Source: Yponomeuta sedellus (lineage: Eukaryota > Arthropoda > Insecta > Lepidoptera > Yponomeutidae). Taken from it: a stretch of 64,000 nucleotides of DNA. Below the pieces are notes generated by a model that ran no database searches, was not told the DNA's origin, and saw only the letters and a list, made by a program, of their open reading frames with translations. The stretch covers positions 17,475,143-17,539,142 of the forward strand of contig OW203724.1 in the NCBI GenBank assembly GCA_934045075.1, read 5' to 3'. The translations under genes and the position numbers were made by a program. How positions within the stretch are numbered: position 1 is the first letter of the stretch; the number at the start of each line of letters is the position of its first letter. Of this stretch, positions 41,501 to 50,900 are shown in pieces.

Positions 41501-44500
41501 GCCTTCGGAGACCAGTCCGTATCTTATTTGTCTCGGTGCACCTTTGTCACCATCCTCAGCTTTCACTCTGACGATCATGTCCCCGGGAACAACTTGCTTG
41601 GGCAGGTGAGTAATGGGCGGTGCGAATGTGAACACTGGAGGCATGTCTTGCACATCCTGCACCACAACTACCACTTCCAGGCCGGCTATGTTCCTCGTGT
41701 CCTTTCCGATTTCCACAAAAGGATCCTGAAAAAAAAAACTGACGTGACATATGGGCACATTAAGCCTAAATATTCGGTATGGCCTATACCTTCCTGAGGA
41801 AAGAGACCTGTGCCTCTCGGTGGGGACATAATGGGTTGATTATGATGATAAAGATTCAGAATTCTGTGTTTTATTGAAAAGGCTCCGGCATAATTTGTTT
41901 CTGATTAACTCGTTGGTCTGGCGGTATCACGTCTGATTACCATGCCGTAGGTCGTGGGCTTAAGACCCACTGCAGGCCAGTATACAGTTGATCAAATGGC
42001 TTCAGTCTGGATGTATTTTCATGTTTGTGATATTCTCTTTAGGTTATCTGCGCACAGAGTATCTTAATTTGGCACTGGGACAAATGACTGTGTTATGTGG
42101 AATTTAAAATGTTGTTTCTATCTTTGTATGTGATGAGGAAGTTGTGCATTAATTTACTAAGCATACTCGTGGTATATCCGCGATGTCGACATGTGGGCAC
42201 GGTTGGATGGAATGATGAGATCATGCAAGTTTCAGTAAATTTTAATATATTCTGTAAATGCATTTCACCGCTTGCTTAGTAACCGTTCGTCATCCTTAAG
42301 TCTGATATTTTAGCCTGTTTACTCGCCGCATTATTATGGTCACAATTGCGATAAGTCAGAGGCAATAAATTAGTGAACGTTTTAGCTAGAAGAAATGCCA
42401 TTGAATTTAATAAAACTTAGGAGCGCGTCGGAAAAAAATACAATTTAATACATAACAACGTGTATTTCTTGCAATATACGTGTTGTGGGTTGGAATGTTT
42501 CTGCGTAGCACTATTTTGACCGAATTAACAAATAACAGCACTCAATTTTAACGCAAGTTGGCAAAAAATTGCGCTAGAAGTAGAGAGGATTTTTACATAT
42601 TGAGAATAGTTAAGCATATTACTAAAACAACAACAAACACTATTTGTACAACCATTCGGAAACATTCCAAAAGTAGCCCGCTATTTTATACGATCGAACT
42701 TACCACAGCTAAAAGGGTTAAGTGATACATAGATTGGGCCTCGAAGTCTAATGGACCCACAAGGAAGATTGTTCCCTCCGTATTTTCAGTAGATACCCGA
42801 CGTTGGCGGATCGCGAAAAGTGGTGAGCCCTGTGGAAATGCGAAAATAAATTGTTACACTCTGACGGAGGGAATAAAAGCAAAACTCGGCGGTTTTTTCT
42901 CATACGTCGATACTAAATTGCCGGTGCGTGTAAGGACATGCTCTTCATTATTACAGCTTTTAAGTGGATGATAAAACGACCCCGGGTTACGGGTGCCTAG
43001 CCATTCTTCGCGGCTGTGAGAAATTTAACACGCCTCTAGTCTTCTTAATGCCTGGTAATTGTGAACCATCAGCGGCAAGTCAGCTGCGAATTATCTTGTC
43101 CGGCAAAAAATCACTTTATTGAGACGCTCATCCGAATTGAATGAAAAATGAGGTAACGAATGAGATCCGCAAGAAAACTCGAATTACTAATTTAGCTTGA
43201 AGAATTGCTCAGTTGAAGTGGCATTGGGCGGAAAACAAAAGCTTAAGAACTGATGGCCGTTGGGCCGAAAAAAATCTGACCTGGCAACCACGGAACGGAC
43301 TACGCAGCGTGGGCAGGCCAACAACCTGGTTACGACGGGGAGTCGCTGAATGCGGACGGCACAAGACCTTGAAGATTGGAAAACTTTGAGGGAGGCCTAT
43401 GTCCTGCAGTGGGCGTCGAATGGCTGATGATGCTGATAATGAGGGGACGAACGTGGTGAGGAGATGTTGAAGTGGCAGTTGGCGGGGCACATAGCTCAAA
43501 GAACTGATGGCCATTGGGGTGAAAAAGTTCCCGACCTGGCTACCACGACCCGGGCGACGCAGCGTGAGCGACGAACCATCTGGTGGTTGAAGCTTGGAAA
43601 ACCATAAGGGAAGCCTATGTCCTGCAGTGGCCGTCAAATGGCTGATGACGATGACGAGGTGACGAAAATACAGAGATTAAAATTAAAACGCGGTTGCGCA
43701 ACGTTAACTTCAGCAATATGATACCAAGCGATGAGATCTCTCCATATTCGCGGGCGATCTCTAAAAGGGCATCGGATACGTGCTTAAAATGCATACGGTT
43801 GCATGCGTTTCCCCTGTCTGCGGATCGCGAAGGCCGACCACATAAATTACGAAATGAATTTCACATGAAGCCACGCGGGGTACGTCAACGATATCTCGGT
43901 GAAAATGAGCCCTATTAGTTGGCGAAACTACGTTCTGCGGTCGAAGCATAACGTGTGTCGATCGCAGGGCTGTGTTTACCAGAATCCGCCTTTAATGAGG
44001 CTATTATCCACTCCAGGGGGGCGAGTCTCTTAAATGCGAAGTTGTTCAATAATACGGCAGTAGTCGTTACATTGACACTGCCGCTAGTCCGTTAATCAAT
44101 CGCTTTATAATGGAAGAAGCCGTGAAACTTAACTCGGCACCTCGCGAGATTCGATCTTTTTCACAAGAGATGCTTACTTAATATCCCCAGTTTACATTAA
44201 ATGACATTAGTGGACTAAGATCTGCGAAAAATTGCTGGCAGATGCTGGATGCGGCAAGCCGAAGACAGGGCGCTATAGCGCTCATTAAGGGAGGGCTATG
44301 TCCAGCAGTGGACTAATATAATCAGAAGAAGAAGAAATGGACTAAGAAATAGAAGCAAATAACAACTATTATCGTGTTTTATGGTGATAATTTAATTATT
44401 TTGAACAACTGTGTGTTTACTTGACTCTAAGCCCTGCTAGATATGCAAATGACGGGTCTCACCCAGAGTTCCAGCTCCAGAGGTTTTGGCGACAACGGGT

Positions 44501-47500
44501 TTTTTCGGGCGATCACTATCTCGAGGTCCGTCCCGCGTTTGGCATCCTGGAACAATTACCAAATTGAATAAACGAGGGTTCGTTTACATACTTAAAGGGT
44601 TATTTGAGACTTAAAATGATGATTTTACCATTAAACTTACGTTGCTAGGCACCACATTTTGTAAAAGTAATGGAAACTGCATGTTCTTTAGGATTCATTT
44701 TTTTTCAGAGGAGGGGCGAGGTAGTAACTATAATGTGTATAATTGTGAGTTGTTAAACAAAAAAGTCAACTGCGTAAAAAAATATTAATGTAAGTAAAAT
44801 AAAGAGGAATTGAACGACACATCTCAAGCTAAAACTCATCAAGTCATGAAGGTTACAGAGCGTAATGAATTAATATACATACATACACTCTTAAAACATA
44901 ACCATAGTTGGATTAAAAGGAAACGCTATTTACGAGTACATATAGGCACATCCATTGCTCCTGGCCTCACACTAGGATACCCTGTGTCGTTGGACCAAGA
45001 AACAGCGACGTCACAAACATGTATACATCCAAGACCTGGGGTGTTTTTTCTCCCCAGCCAGGGTTCAAACCCAATTAATTGCCTTGCATAAAACGTGTTA
45101 GCACAATTTGACAACGTATTTTGTCCTAGATAACATGGAGCATTAATCAACTTATTTAATTTTATAATAATTCAGTGTATAATGGAAAAAGGCATTTTTT
45201 ATCTTGTCTGCGAGTAGCTACCAACAGCATCCGTCAACAATTAACTGACAAATACAAATAGATATTCGACGTCATTTCTTTAGTACCATCTTGATTACAT
45301 TATTGCAAAAGGGGAAACAATCATATTTACATTCGAAAATCATCTCTTACGGTTAAAGGATTCATTACTGAATAAGGCTTTTGATTGTCAAAACACTACA
45401 AATGTTTCGGATCAAATTTGGATACCTATTTAGAGGCAAAAAATTCCACCCATGCCGGGATTCGAACCCGCGACCTGGCACGGATAGCCAGAGGTTGCTG
45501 GTTCGAACGGGTTAGTGCATTAAAAATAATATAATCAAATTTGGATATCAAAAAATCACGTACCATTTTTCAAGACACTTAATTAGCAAATTACGTAGAT
45601 GCTCAGTATTCAAAATTAGGCAGGCACTTTAATAAAGAGCCAATTAATTCGGCGTGCGGTTGGGGGTATCAGATGTGTGTACACGTCATCATCATCAATC
45701 ACGGGAGCTTCCTTATTTATTACAGAGGACTGACGACAGGTGGTTTTTACATGCACACACTTAGCAGACCTTGGAAATAAAGTGTTTGTAAGGAAGCAAC
45801 ACTATGTAAAGTTTTGTGTCGTTTGCTGCAGTGATCACACGTGGTGATTAAGACGGCCTCGGTGGCGCAGCGCTTTGGCACGCTGACTATAAAACCGAAG
45901 GGCTCGGGTTCGATCTCCGGCCGGGTCAAACTAGGAAACAAACTTTTCTAGTTTGTCTCGGGTCTTGGATGTTATCTATATATTTATTGTATTAAATCTA
46001 TCGTCGAGTTAGAACCTCAAGTCATTTAGTTGTACTTAGTATAGGGCTAACGAGATCTGTGTATTATTTCCATGAATATTTATTTATTTTTTATTAAGAT
46101 GTTTTTTCTTAAACAAGGTACGTGATCTGCAAGGAGACCTACATAGTCTGTTTATGCTATAACTACGTTGATCTAGCGTTATTACGTCTGATTACCATGC
46201 CGGGTCGTGGGTTCAATTCACACTGGAGGCTGCGTATGTTTGTGGAAATCGGCCTAAGTCTGGGAGTATTTACATGTTTGTGATATACTTGCCTGGTTAA
46301 CATAGTACAGGGTGTCTTAGTTTGGGAGCAAGATATGTGATTGTTTTGCGTGGAAGTTATTTATTTATTTTCGTTTTAAGAAAGACAGCGGTTGGAAAGC
46401 GGATCACAGACTTAAAGTGGAGATGGGCGGGACACTTGGCTAGAAGGGGAAGACGGCCGGTGGACCAGGGCAGTGTCGGAGTGGTGGCCAAGGGAGGGAA
46501 GGAGGTTGGTAGGCAGACCACCGACACGATGGTCAGACGACATCGTGAGGGTTGCGGGTCAGAGATGGATCAGGTTAGCACAGGACCGTGAGGAATGGCG
46601 CAATAAAAAGGAGGCCTATGCCCATCAGTGGGTTGATGTGGGCTGATTATAGATATAGATAGATAGATATACAGCTGCATATATATTTAAGTGACAAAAA
46701 GCGTGTAAGTACATAAAGTAAAAATGCTTTTAGATCTCAAGAACCAATTTATAAATACATTTTATGCTAAGTTTAAGCCTATCGTTAAACCTATTATAAA
46801 ATTAGGCAACAAAGCATCTTACCTCAGAAGCTAAAATAATGGAAGGCTGGTGCGGGAAAATGGTGTCCCGCGGCGTGGTAGCGTTAGTTCCTGTGATGGA
46901 ACACGCAATCCTGTTGCTCCTCCCTCTGGTATTCCTCACAGAGAGCCTGAAGTCCACGTACCGGCCCGGTTCGAGCCTCCGCAGAAGGATCACATTGGCT
47001 TGGCAAACCGAGTTGTACCTCGTACATGGTAAGGTCTCTATACCAATGTCTAGGCGCCCCATCTGACCTGTTGGCAAAGGGTGATGGATTAGAATCGTCT
47101 GAATTTGTAGGAAAATAAAGAAAGACAGATAGACTAACTAAGACAGACTAACTGAACTTAAACTGCGATGGATAGTCAAAATCCATATTAATCCGGACGC
47201 CCAAAAGAAACACATAAAAAAGAAGCACGTGACAGGCAGACATATACCCACTAACGAGTTCGAATTGCACCGGATAATAAAACCCAATCGCTAGTATTGG
47301 ACGACAGAGGGAGAGAAAGAAAGTTCGACTGAGTATATGATAGACAGGGGCAGATATTAAAATAAATAAATACAAATTAGTTCTTAACTGCAAATGTCAA
47401 GTTTGTAAAAAAATGTTATGCGAATTCTTCCTAATACAGGTGTAAACTTAAAAGGAGGATTCGACCCTATCATTGTCGACCCTATTATTTTCTTCAATAT

Positions 47501-48146
47501 TTATTTACGTATAATTATTATATCTATTTATTTTTTTATATATGTATTATTGGTTGTGTGGGTTTATACTATTTTTTATTATTCAGACCCCCCCCTTGCC
47601 CCTGTAGGTTTAAGTTAATATATCTCCCTATGTTTATGTAAGATTATTATTGTATTACACCTTCTTTTCCTGCACTACCCTTTGCCAGTCTCTTCAACAC
47701 CAAAGGTTTGCTGGAAGAGAATGATTCTTGCATTAAGCACGCCCTTGTACATTTACTCATGTAATTAGTGCAATAAAGAATTAAAATAAATAAATTGTTA
47801 CCACTGTTATAAATAAATAATTTTGAATTTGAAGATCATCAACGAGCTAGCACTGCAATGGAGAATATCCATCGAATAGAAATGAGTTTGCTGGCGGCAG
47901 ATGAGCGAGAGAAAGAAAGCATTAGAGACTGTAGGTTGACAGAGACAAATACTGACCAACGAGCTCGAACTGCAATGGATAGTCGAAGTCCGGATCACTG
48001 GCGCGTACGCGGTAGACGACGGAGCCCACCGCGGCGTCGGCCGGTACAAGCACCAGCCGCATCAGGGTGCCAGGGTCGAAGACCGGCTCCCCGGCGCGTG
48101 CTAGCCCCGCCAGATGGGCCACCAGCAGCGCCACTACGAGTGTCAT
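30144..48146 (-). CDS. Cad86C: Transmembrane cadherin, Cad86C-like, 12 coding exons
   Basis: Coding exons, in transcript order: 48146-47957, 47067-46823, 44546-44463, 42829-42704, 41725-41461, 37587-37395, 36587-36344, 35680-34743, 34097-33944, 33736-33606, 32991-32680, 32598-30144. All junctions are GT/AG with matching phase and total 5337 nt (1778 aa). Residues 1-18 are a signal peptide. Six cadherin domains follow (about 20-145, 146-245, 246-362, 363-479, 480-587, 588-702), then a membrane-adjacent region, a transmembrane helix at 822-846 and a 932-residue cytoplasmic tail. Canonical calcium linkers DVNDNPP occur only after domains 4 and 5. The product is expected at the plasma membrane in cell adhesion or epithelial morphogenesis. 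The name is from memory of insect Cad86C (similar length). Cad89D or another non-classical insect cadherin is the alternative. A 5'-UTR exon upstream is implied. Confidence 0.85.
32680..32991 (-). CDS. Cad86C: Cadherin coding exon 11 (cytoplasmic)
   Basis: Residues 857-960, polar and basic: KRVIRVNSTEDDVHLVVRDK, EWRRREAWSAEQADMRTKPT, DLRQDYVPAAANNDYND. No enzymatic domain. Acceptor attctag/GAAAAG, donor ACAAG/gtacgc; the intron to exon 12 is only 81 bp. Confidence 0.88.
33606..33736 (-). CDS. Cad86C: Cadherin coding exon 10 (transmembrane)
   Basis: GFYKAESRLLFWLLILLAII then VAIVLLLLICCCICEGCPLY MPP. It encodes the single transmembrane helix (residues 822-846) and a cysteine-rich juxtamembrane stretch that could be palmitoylated (inference). 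Acceptor ttttcag, donor CCCAG/gtaat, phase 2 out. Confidence 0.9.
33944..34097 (-). CDS. Cad86C: Cadherin coding exon 9 (stalk, poly-Asn)
   Basis: Residues 762-813: SEVIAIVRMSGNTAINVAKL then QEQLAKNKTIYTTNSDA, eight Asn residues (800-807) and VDTGDS. The Asn run is encoded by a GTT/AAC trinucleotide repeat (33965-33986 on the plus strand). The exon connects the ectodomain to the transmembrane exon. Acceptor tttcag, donor TTCC/gtaagt. Confidence 0.85.
33965..33986. repeat. Coding GTT/AAC trinucleotide repeat
   Basis: About seven GTT units within cadherin exon 9, giving the poly-Asn run in the stalk. Length is likely polymorphic (inference). Confidence 0.8.
34098..34742. other. Cadherin intron 8 with a repeat fragment
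   Basis: Intronic. At about 34480-34560, TAAAAATTAAATGCAGTAGT, CACGAGAACGGTTGGATCGA and TTTGG look like a dispersed lepidopteran DNA repeat. Nothing else is recognised. Confidence 0.4.
34743..35680 (-). CDS. Cad86C: Cadherin coding exon 8 (domains 4-6)
   Basis: Residues 450-761 plus two bases. It holds both canonical linkers, LNDVNDNPPIF and LDVNDNPPEF, complete domain 5 (DDVDTGAFGKIQF, FDREAMPDLHFLVEARDNDG) and domain 6. Domain 6 contains a basic insertion with RQKR at residues 663-666 (35030-35041). The membrane-adjacent segment TMSFIVPGANPDRKKLEEVL and VTIIEIKP follows. Acceptor tttcag/ATCAT, donor GAAAA/gtaagt. Confidence 0.9.
36344..36587 (-). CDS. Cad86C: Cadherin coding exon 7
   Basis: Residues 368-449: YIAYLDENAPQGTALSFSEP, VNDNDAGKNGVFSLSLLGN and TMLDYEARKSVIFQ, a standard cadherin domain 4 with DNDxGxNG and LDYE motifs. 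Acceptor attgcag/TTACA, donor CAG/gtacgc, phase 0 out. Confidence 0.88.
37395..37587 (-). CDS. Cad86C: Cadherin coding exon 6
   Basis: Residues 304-367. It completes domain 3 (EVSLERPVEEI, ILLTVVAEEV) and carries the variant linker FILPERDNSPPYFENQ. Acceptor ttacag/GCGAA, donor CAATT/gtaagt, phase 2 out. Confidence 0.87.
39140..39250 (+). repeat. LINE 3'-tail fragment in intron 5
   Basis: AAACGACTTATGAACGTTGA, GGATCTGTCAGGCTCGTGGC, TCTGGGATACAGGCGTGAGG then TTACGTTATGTTATG. Same family as 5100-5216 and 17840-17947. Confidence 0.6.
41065..41435 (+). repeat. SINE-A copy in intron 5
   Basis: GTGTTCGTGGCTTAGTGGAA head, GCGGTCAGGCTCTAGATGG, CCACCAACCCGGACTTGACC, GGGGACAAAAAAAGGGTTGA tail. It is nearly full length and ends about 26 bp from the exon 5 donor, so it immediately flanks a splice site. 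Confidence 0.62.
41461..41725 (-). CDS. Cad86C: Cadherin coding exon 5
   Basis: Residues 216-303 plus one base. It carries the domain 2/3 linker VVVVVQDVQDMPPVF, in which the usual DxNDNxP is altered (QDVQDMPP). KAEDGDKGAPRQIRYGL gives the domain 3 calcium-site segment, and FFNINETSG ends the exon. Acceptor tcag/GATCC, donor TCAG/gtgag. Confidence 0.88.
41785..41845 (+). repeat. SINE-A 3' scrap in intron 4
   Basis: ATGGCCTATACCTTCCTGAG, GTGGGGACATAATGGGTTGA, then ATTATGATGAT. Decayed terminal fragment. Confidence 0.5.
41910..42105 (+). repeat. tRNA-like SINE in intron 4
   Basis: GTTGGTCTGGCGGTATCACG, TGATTACCATGCCGTAGGTC, GTGGGCTTAAGACCCACTGC, then TTCATGTTTGTGATATTC and CACAGAGTATCTTAATTTGG. 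Its sibling lies at 46165-46325. The head has A- and B-box-like segments but no convincing cloverleaf. Confidence 0.55.
42704..42829 (-). CDS. Cad86C: Cadherin coding exon 4 (126 bp)
   Basis: Forty-two codons, GSPLFAIRQRRVSTENTEGT then IFLVGPLDFEAQSMYHLTLL AV. The GPLDFEAQSMYHLTLLA segment is the typical second half of a cadherin domain (LDfE...Y.L.v.A). Acceptor ccacag, donor gtaag, phase 0 on both sides. Confidence 0.85.
43200..43660 (+). repeat. Two tandem LINE 3'-end fragments in intron 3
   Basis: Unit 1 (about 43210-43430) and unit 2 (about 43465-43660) both contain GAAGTGGCA, AAGAACTGATGGCC, CGACGCAGCGTGAGCGACGA-like sequence and CCTATGTCCTGCAGTGG. They decode to degenerate LAGHIAQRTDGHW-type LINE tail. 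Neither has an intact frame. Confidence 0.6.
43661..44462. other. Cadherin intron 3, distal part
   Basis: It contains a LINE tail at 44250-44325 (GCTATAGCGCTCATTAAGGG, CTATGTCCAGCAGTGGACTA). The remainder is unique-looking. Confidence 0.45.
44463..44546 (-). CDS. Cad86C: Cadherin coding exon 3 (84 bp)
   Basis: A 28-codon exon, DAKRGTDLEIVIARKNPLSP then KPLELELW. It is flanked by ttccag and gtgaga, phase 0 on both sides. It is too short to stand alone; it is supported by continuity of the cadherin domain 2 fold and exact phase. Confidence 0.82.
44926..45100 (-). repeat. SINE-C copy in intron 2
   Basis: CACATCCATTGCTCCTGGCC, ACTAGGATACCCTGTGTCGT, GACGTCACAAACATGTATAC and CAGCCAGGGTTCAAACCC. 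The minus-strand tRNA-like head (GGGTTTGAACCCTGGC) gives the B box. Siblings: 21890-21990, 57640-57860. Confidence 0.6.
45411..45547. repeat. Rearranged tRNA-SINE with 14-bp target duplication
   Basis: ATCAAATTTGGATA occurs exactly at 45411-45424 and 45534-45547. Between them, 45425-45477 is a minus-strand SINE piece (CTATTTAGAGGC, GGGATTCGAACCCGCGACCT). From 45478 to 45533 a plus-strand piece (GGCACGGATAGCCAGAGG, GGTTCGAACGGG, TTAGTGCATTAAAAATAATA) follows. Two partial, oppositely oriented copies were therefore inserted as one unit. Confidence 0.75.
45855..46100 (+). repeat. tRNA-like SINE in intron 2
   Basis: Head CCTCGGTGGCGCAGCGCTTT with A box, CTCGGGTTCGATCTCCGGCC with B box, then the body GTCTCGGGTCTTGGATGTTA, TCGTCGAGTTAGAACCTC and an ATTTATTTATTTT tail. 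It is a standard lepidopteran SINE layout. The head resembles a tRNA but lacks a full cloverleaf. Confidence 0.65.
46165..46330 (+). repeat. tRNA-like SINE in intron 2, second copy
   Basis: GTTGATCTAGCGTTATTACG, TGATTACCATGCCGGGTCGT, GGGTTCAATTCACACTGG, TACATGTTTGTGATATACTT. Sibling of 41910-42105. Confidence 0.55.
46380..46660 (+). pseudogene. LINE RT C-terminal fragment in intron 2
   Basis: The frame contains AVGKRITDLKWRWAGHLARR, the usual tail of RTE/Jockey-type LINE proteins. After a frameshift it decodes to further RT-tail sequence ending at GGAGGCCTATGCCCATCAGT. It is followed by a TATAGATATAGATAGATAGA microsatellite tail. 5'-truncated, dead copy. Confidence 0.6.
46823..47067 (-). CDS. 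Cad86C: Cadherin coding exon 2
   Basis: Residues 64-145, continuing FELVG into QMGRLDIGIE. It has two or more cysteines (CTRYNSVC, RIACSITG) that may form disulfides in this atypical first domain. Acceptor caacag/GTCAG, donor GAG/gtaaga, phase 0 out. It ends FPHQPSIILASE. Confidence 0.85.
47640..47810 (+). repeat. LINE 3'UTR in intron 1
   Basis: AAAGGTTTGCTGGAAGAGAA, CATTAAGCACGCCCTTGTAC, TTACTCATGTAATTAGTGCA and ATAAAGAATTAAAATAAATA. It carries an AATAAAG signal and an A-rich tail. The opposite-strand sibling lies at 57235-57310. Confidence 0.6.
47957..48146 (-). CDS. Cad86C: Cadherin coding exon 1 (signal peptide)
   Basis: Residues 1-63 plus one base. MTLVVALLVAHLAGLARAGE is a clear signal peptide. 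Then EPVFDPGTLMRLVLVPADA and VGSVVYRVRASDPDFDYPLQ begin cadherin domain 1. The ATG is 2 nt after a strong acceptor (TTTGCCCCCAG/G), so the exon is internal in the mRNA. The donor is CTCGTTG/gtcagt, phase 1. Local GC is far higher than in the flanks. Confidence 0.85.
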
Positions 48147-48340
48147 CCTGGGGGCAAAGCAGACAGGATATGTTAGTTAATTTCCATATAGCATCACCGC
48201 GACTATTACAACATGAGTTTTATATTAAGATGTTGACCGATTTCATAATGCTATTAAACCACCAATTAAACTACTACCGTAAGGCATATCAGAAAGTAAT
48301 GATGATGCACCTTAGATACGCATTCACTGTAGAGCACAAT

Positions 48341-48393
48341 TTACTCTCCAAATATACTCTCTCTGAGGATTCCCTCAGAGTATATTTGGAGAG
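48341..48393. promoter_or_regulatory. Hairpin upstream of the cadherin start
   Basis: TTTACTCTCCAAATATACTC and the loop side TCTGAG pair with CTCAGAGTATATTTGGAGAG TAAA. The stem is about 24 bp with a 4-nt bulge and a GATTCC loop. It lies about 195 bp upstream of the coding ATG, before the splice acceptor, so it is intronic or promoter DNA. Function unknown. Confidence 0.45.
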
Positions 48394-48399
48394 TAAATC

Positions 48400-50900
48400 G
48401 TTAGTAAAATATTATAAGTTTATTAAGAGAATTAGCTATTATTTGAATTTTCAACATTATTTTTGTGCCACTGTAGTGAGGTATCTACGAAGGCAACATG
48501 AAAATACCAATATACGTCGACGTCTTCAATTTACCCTCCTAGCTTTCCTTACGTACCGATAAAAGATTTTCAAGCCAGTTCTAAGTCCAAGCTTTAATAA
48601 TAGGCTCTAAAGAAGTGATTATCACCTGTGCCTAAAGGTTCTTAATTATAATGTAGAGAGCTAATCTGAAAATTCCTGATCTCTCGTAATGATCGACACA
48701 CCTAGGAAAGTGAAAGTTGTAAGCAAATTAGGCAAACTTACTTTACGCGACGCAATTTAATAAAATAAACAGATTTCTGAGGAGGAATGACTAAACTCCT
48801 TAAAGCGCGCTAATTACGTGGCACTTCTCTAATTACTAACTTTACGTCTCCAATAAACATAATGTTCAAACTTATGTAATTCAAAGCGAAAAGTTCTACA
48901 GCTGACGTTTTTTTCCCTCAGCACTCTGTTCCCTGTAACCTAGTTTAGTTCAAGGGTCTGGCTGTTGTAATCAAATTTATTGGCTCTTTCATTTTCATAT
49001 TCGACGTCCAGAATCTAAGTGAAGCAGCGTGGATGACAGTTACACAATTTATTAGCAAAGTACAATATTGGGCGTAGCACAAGATTGTCTGCCCCACAAT
49101 TTTGTTTAACAACTTTTGATTTGTAATCTCGGCACATCTCGGAAAGGCTGGGAAGTCGAGGTATTATTAGATTACAATTTCTCGGGGTATCATCGAATCA
49201 TCGCGCCTATGCGACCGCAAAACTCGCTCGCTTTGCGAAAGGGTAACCGTTATATTGTTATGAAACCTTAGTTGAACAGCAATAAGCACTTTCATACTTT
49301 GTCAGTGGGTGCTCAGCACGTTAAATTGAAATCCTGCTTTCGAAATGTGTTCTGTTTCTAGAGATATTGCACTATGTTCCCGAAATAGGACTTGGCTAAA
49401 CAATTCATCTCTGAAACTGCACGAAATCCAAGCGCAGTCGTCTTATCAGCAGGCGAGCAGCGGAATAACGTGGCTGAGTCTCACTGCCATGCCAAGAACA
49501 CATCCATAACACGACGCCTGATTTCAATAGACACTATATTCCAATTTATTTGCAGCACATATAAATGGGCCGCTTCTTTCGAGAGAGCACCGTGCAAGTA
49601 ATTATTCAGTAGCGGAACAAATTTATTGCTGGCCATTGAAATGGAGCTTCTAGTTTTGAAAGAGACGAGTGTCGGATTTATCGGAGGTATACCGGCTTGC
49701 CAGAGTCCACCTAAGTTTCCGAGTTGGCGCCGCGAACCACCTCCAAGGTGAAATATTTGTCTGCTCCGGCCGGTTGTGGCTTGTGACTCTAAATCTTGTC
49801 GCGTGCTCTGCGGTCCTGGTACTATGAGGTAACATGCAACGGGCACTAGATATCGGCAACACCTTGATACACGAGCGGTGATAATCTTACTACCTACTAA
49901 ACTATACGTACTATCATTCGCCAATGTCCCTCGACTTCGAGTTCACACTTCGTTATCGCAATGCATGATTCTCAAAAGCTTGAGATTAACCACTCACAGT
50001 CAATGAAGTCAGGAAATCAGAATTAATCGTTATCATAATTTTATTTTGCTCAACAATCATAAATGCCGATGCTACAAAGGCCATATGCGCCCACATTACC
50101 GTCTCTAGCACGCCAATTAAAACCGCTTTTGGTCGGACAGAAAAGCTATTACTGCCATTCGATCATTGGGGAAAGCACGGGAACGTAATTAAGGGATTAT
50201 TATCCCAGAGTCCCTGCGCGAGTCCCGGCACCTAAATCATCGGGGACTATTCGTTATTTATTCGACGTTCACTTAATGTGAACTTATCGGATATTATACC
50301 TTCCCCAATAAATATTCAGACGGAGAATAAAAATACCACCGCGGGCATATTTTGTTTTATCACGCCCACATTCTATTCCGCTCGCAAATGGATCGAGAAT
50401 ACGAATAAGGGCTAAAACGTGCTGAATTGTATCACATCATGTTCTCGTAAAAACTAACGGCCGAGGGAAGTGTACCGGGAAAGGTATGGTGAGGAATGAT
50501 CTAGGTGGAGTATCATTTGTCATTGTTATTTATGAGGAGCGTTTGGTGCGCGTTGTGCGCCCGCGGGCACCGTGCTCTGCCAGCGGGAGATACGCGCAAA
50601 AATGGCAAGCGCACGACTGTCGCGGCTGACCCCGGCGTTCTCGCGCATAGAGCGCTCCTTTTTGGTCACGGCACCCCATTATCATAGCGCTAAGTGTGTG
50701 AGGAGCGGACCTGCGCGCTGATAGCCTGCTCGGCCCGACGCTTATTATAAATTCTAATACACCATCTCATAACAGCGTGGCCGGCGATCGATTCGAAAAG
50801 ATATCGGGTCAGGGTTCTTTGGAGAGCACCTATTCCTACACCCGCCCGTAAAGGTTCGACGTACCGTGAATATCGTAAAAGTTTATTGCTAATTCATGTT
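48400..50900. other. Unique-looking region upstream of the cadherin
   Basis: This is the longest stretch with no repeat I recognise. It has blocks of higher GC and words such as CGTAATTAAGGGATTATTAT and AACTTATCGGATATTATACC typical of non-repetitive insect DNA. The 147-codon minus frame at 49481-49924 has no domain or splice support. It is a candidate for 5'-UTR exon or enhancer DNA, not demonstrable here. Confidence 0.35.

Noticed and set aside
42097..42279. Extra cadherin exon in intron 4
   Set aside because: Exons 4 and 5 join in phase 0 with continuous domain structure, so no exon is missing.
43209..43637. 142-codon minus-strand frame
   Set aside because: It is antisense to the two tandem LINE tails.
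45861..45930. tRNA gene
   Set aside because: A and B boxes are present, but stems are incomplete and a standard SINE body follows.
47858..48562. 234-codon plus-strand frame
   Set aside because: It is the antisense of cadherin exon 1 and its GC-rich flank. The composition (many Arg/Pro) is typical of antisense translation and no domain is seen.
49481..49924. 147-codon minus-strand frame
   Set aside because: No domain, no splice or start support, and no repetition of motifs. Length alone is weak evidence in 64 kb.
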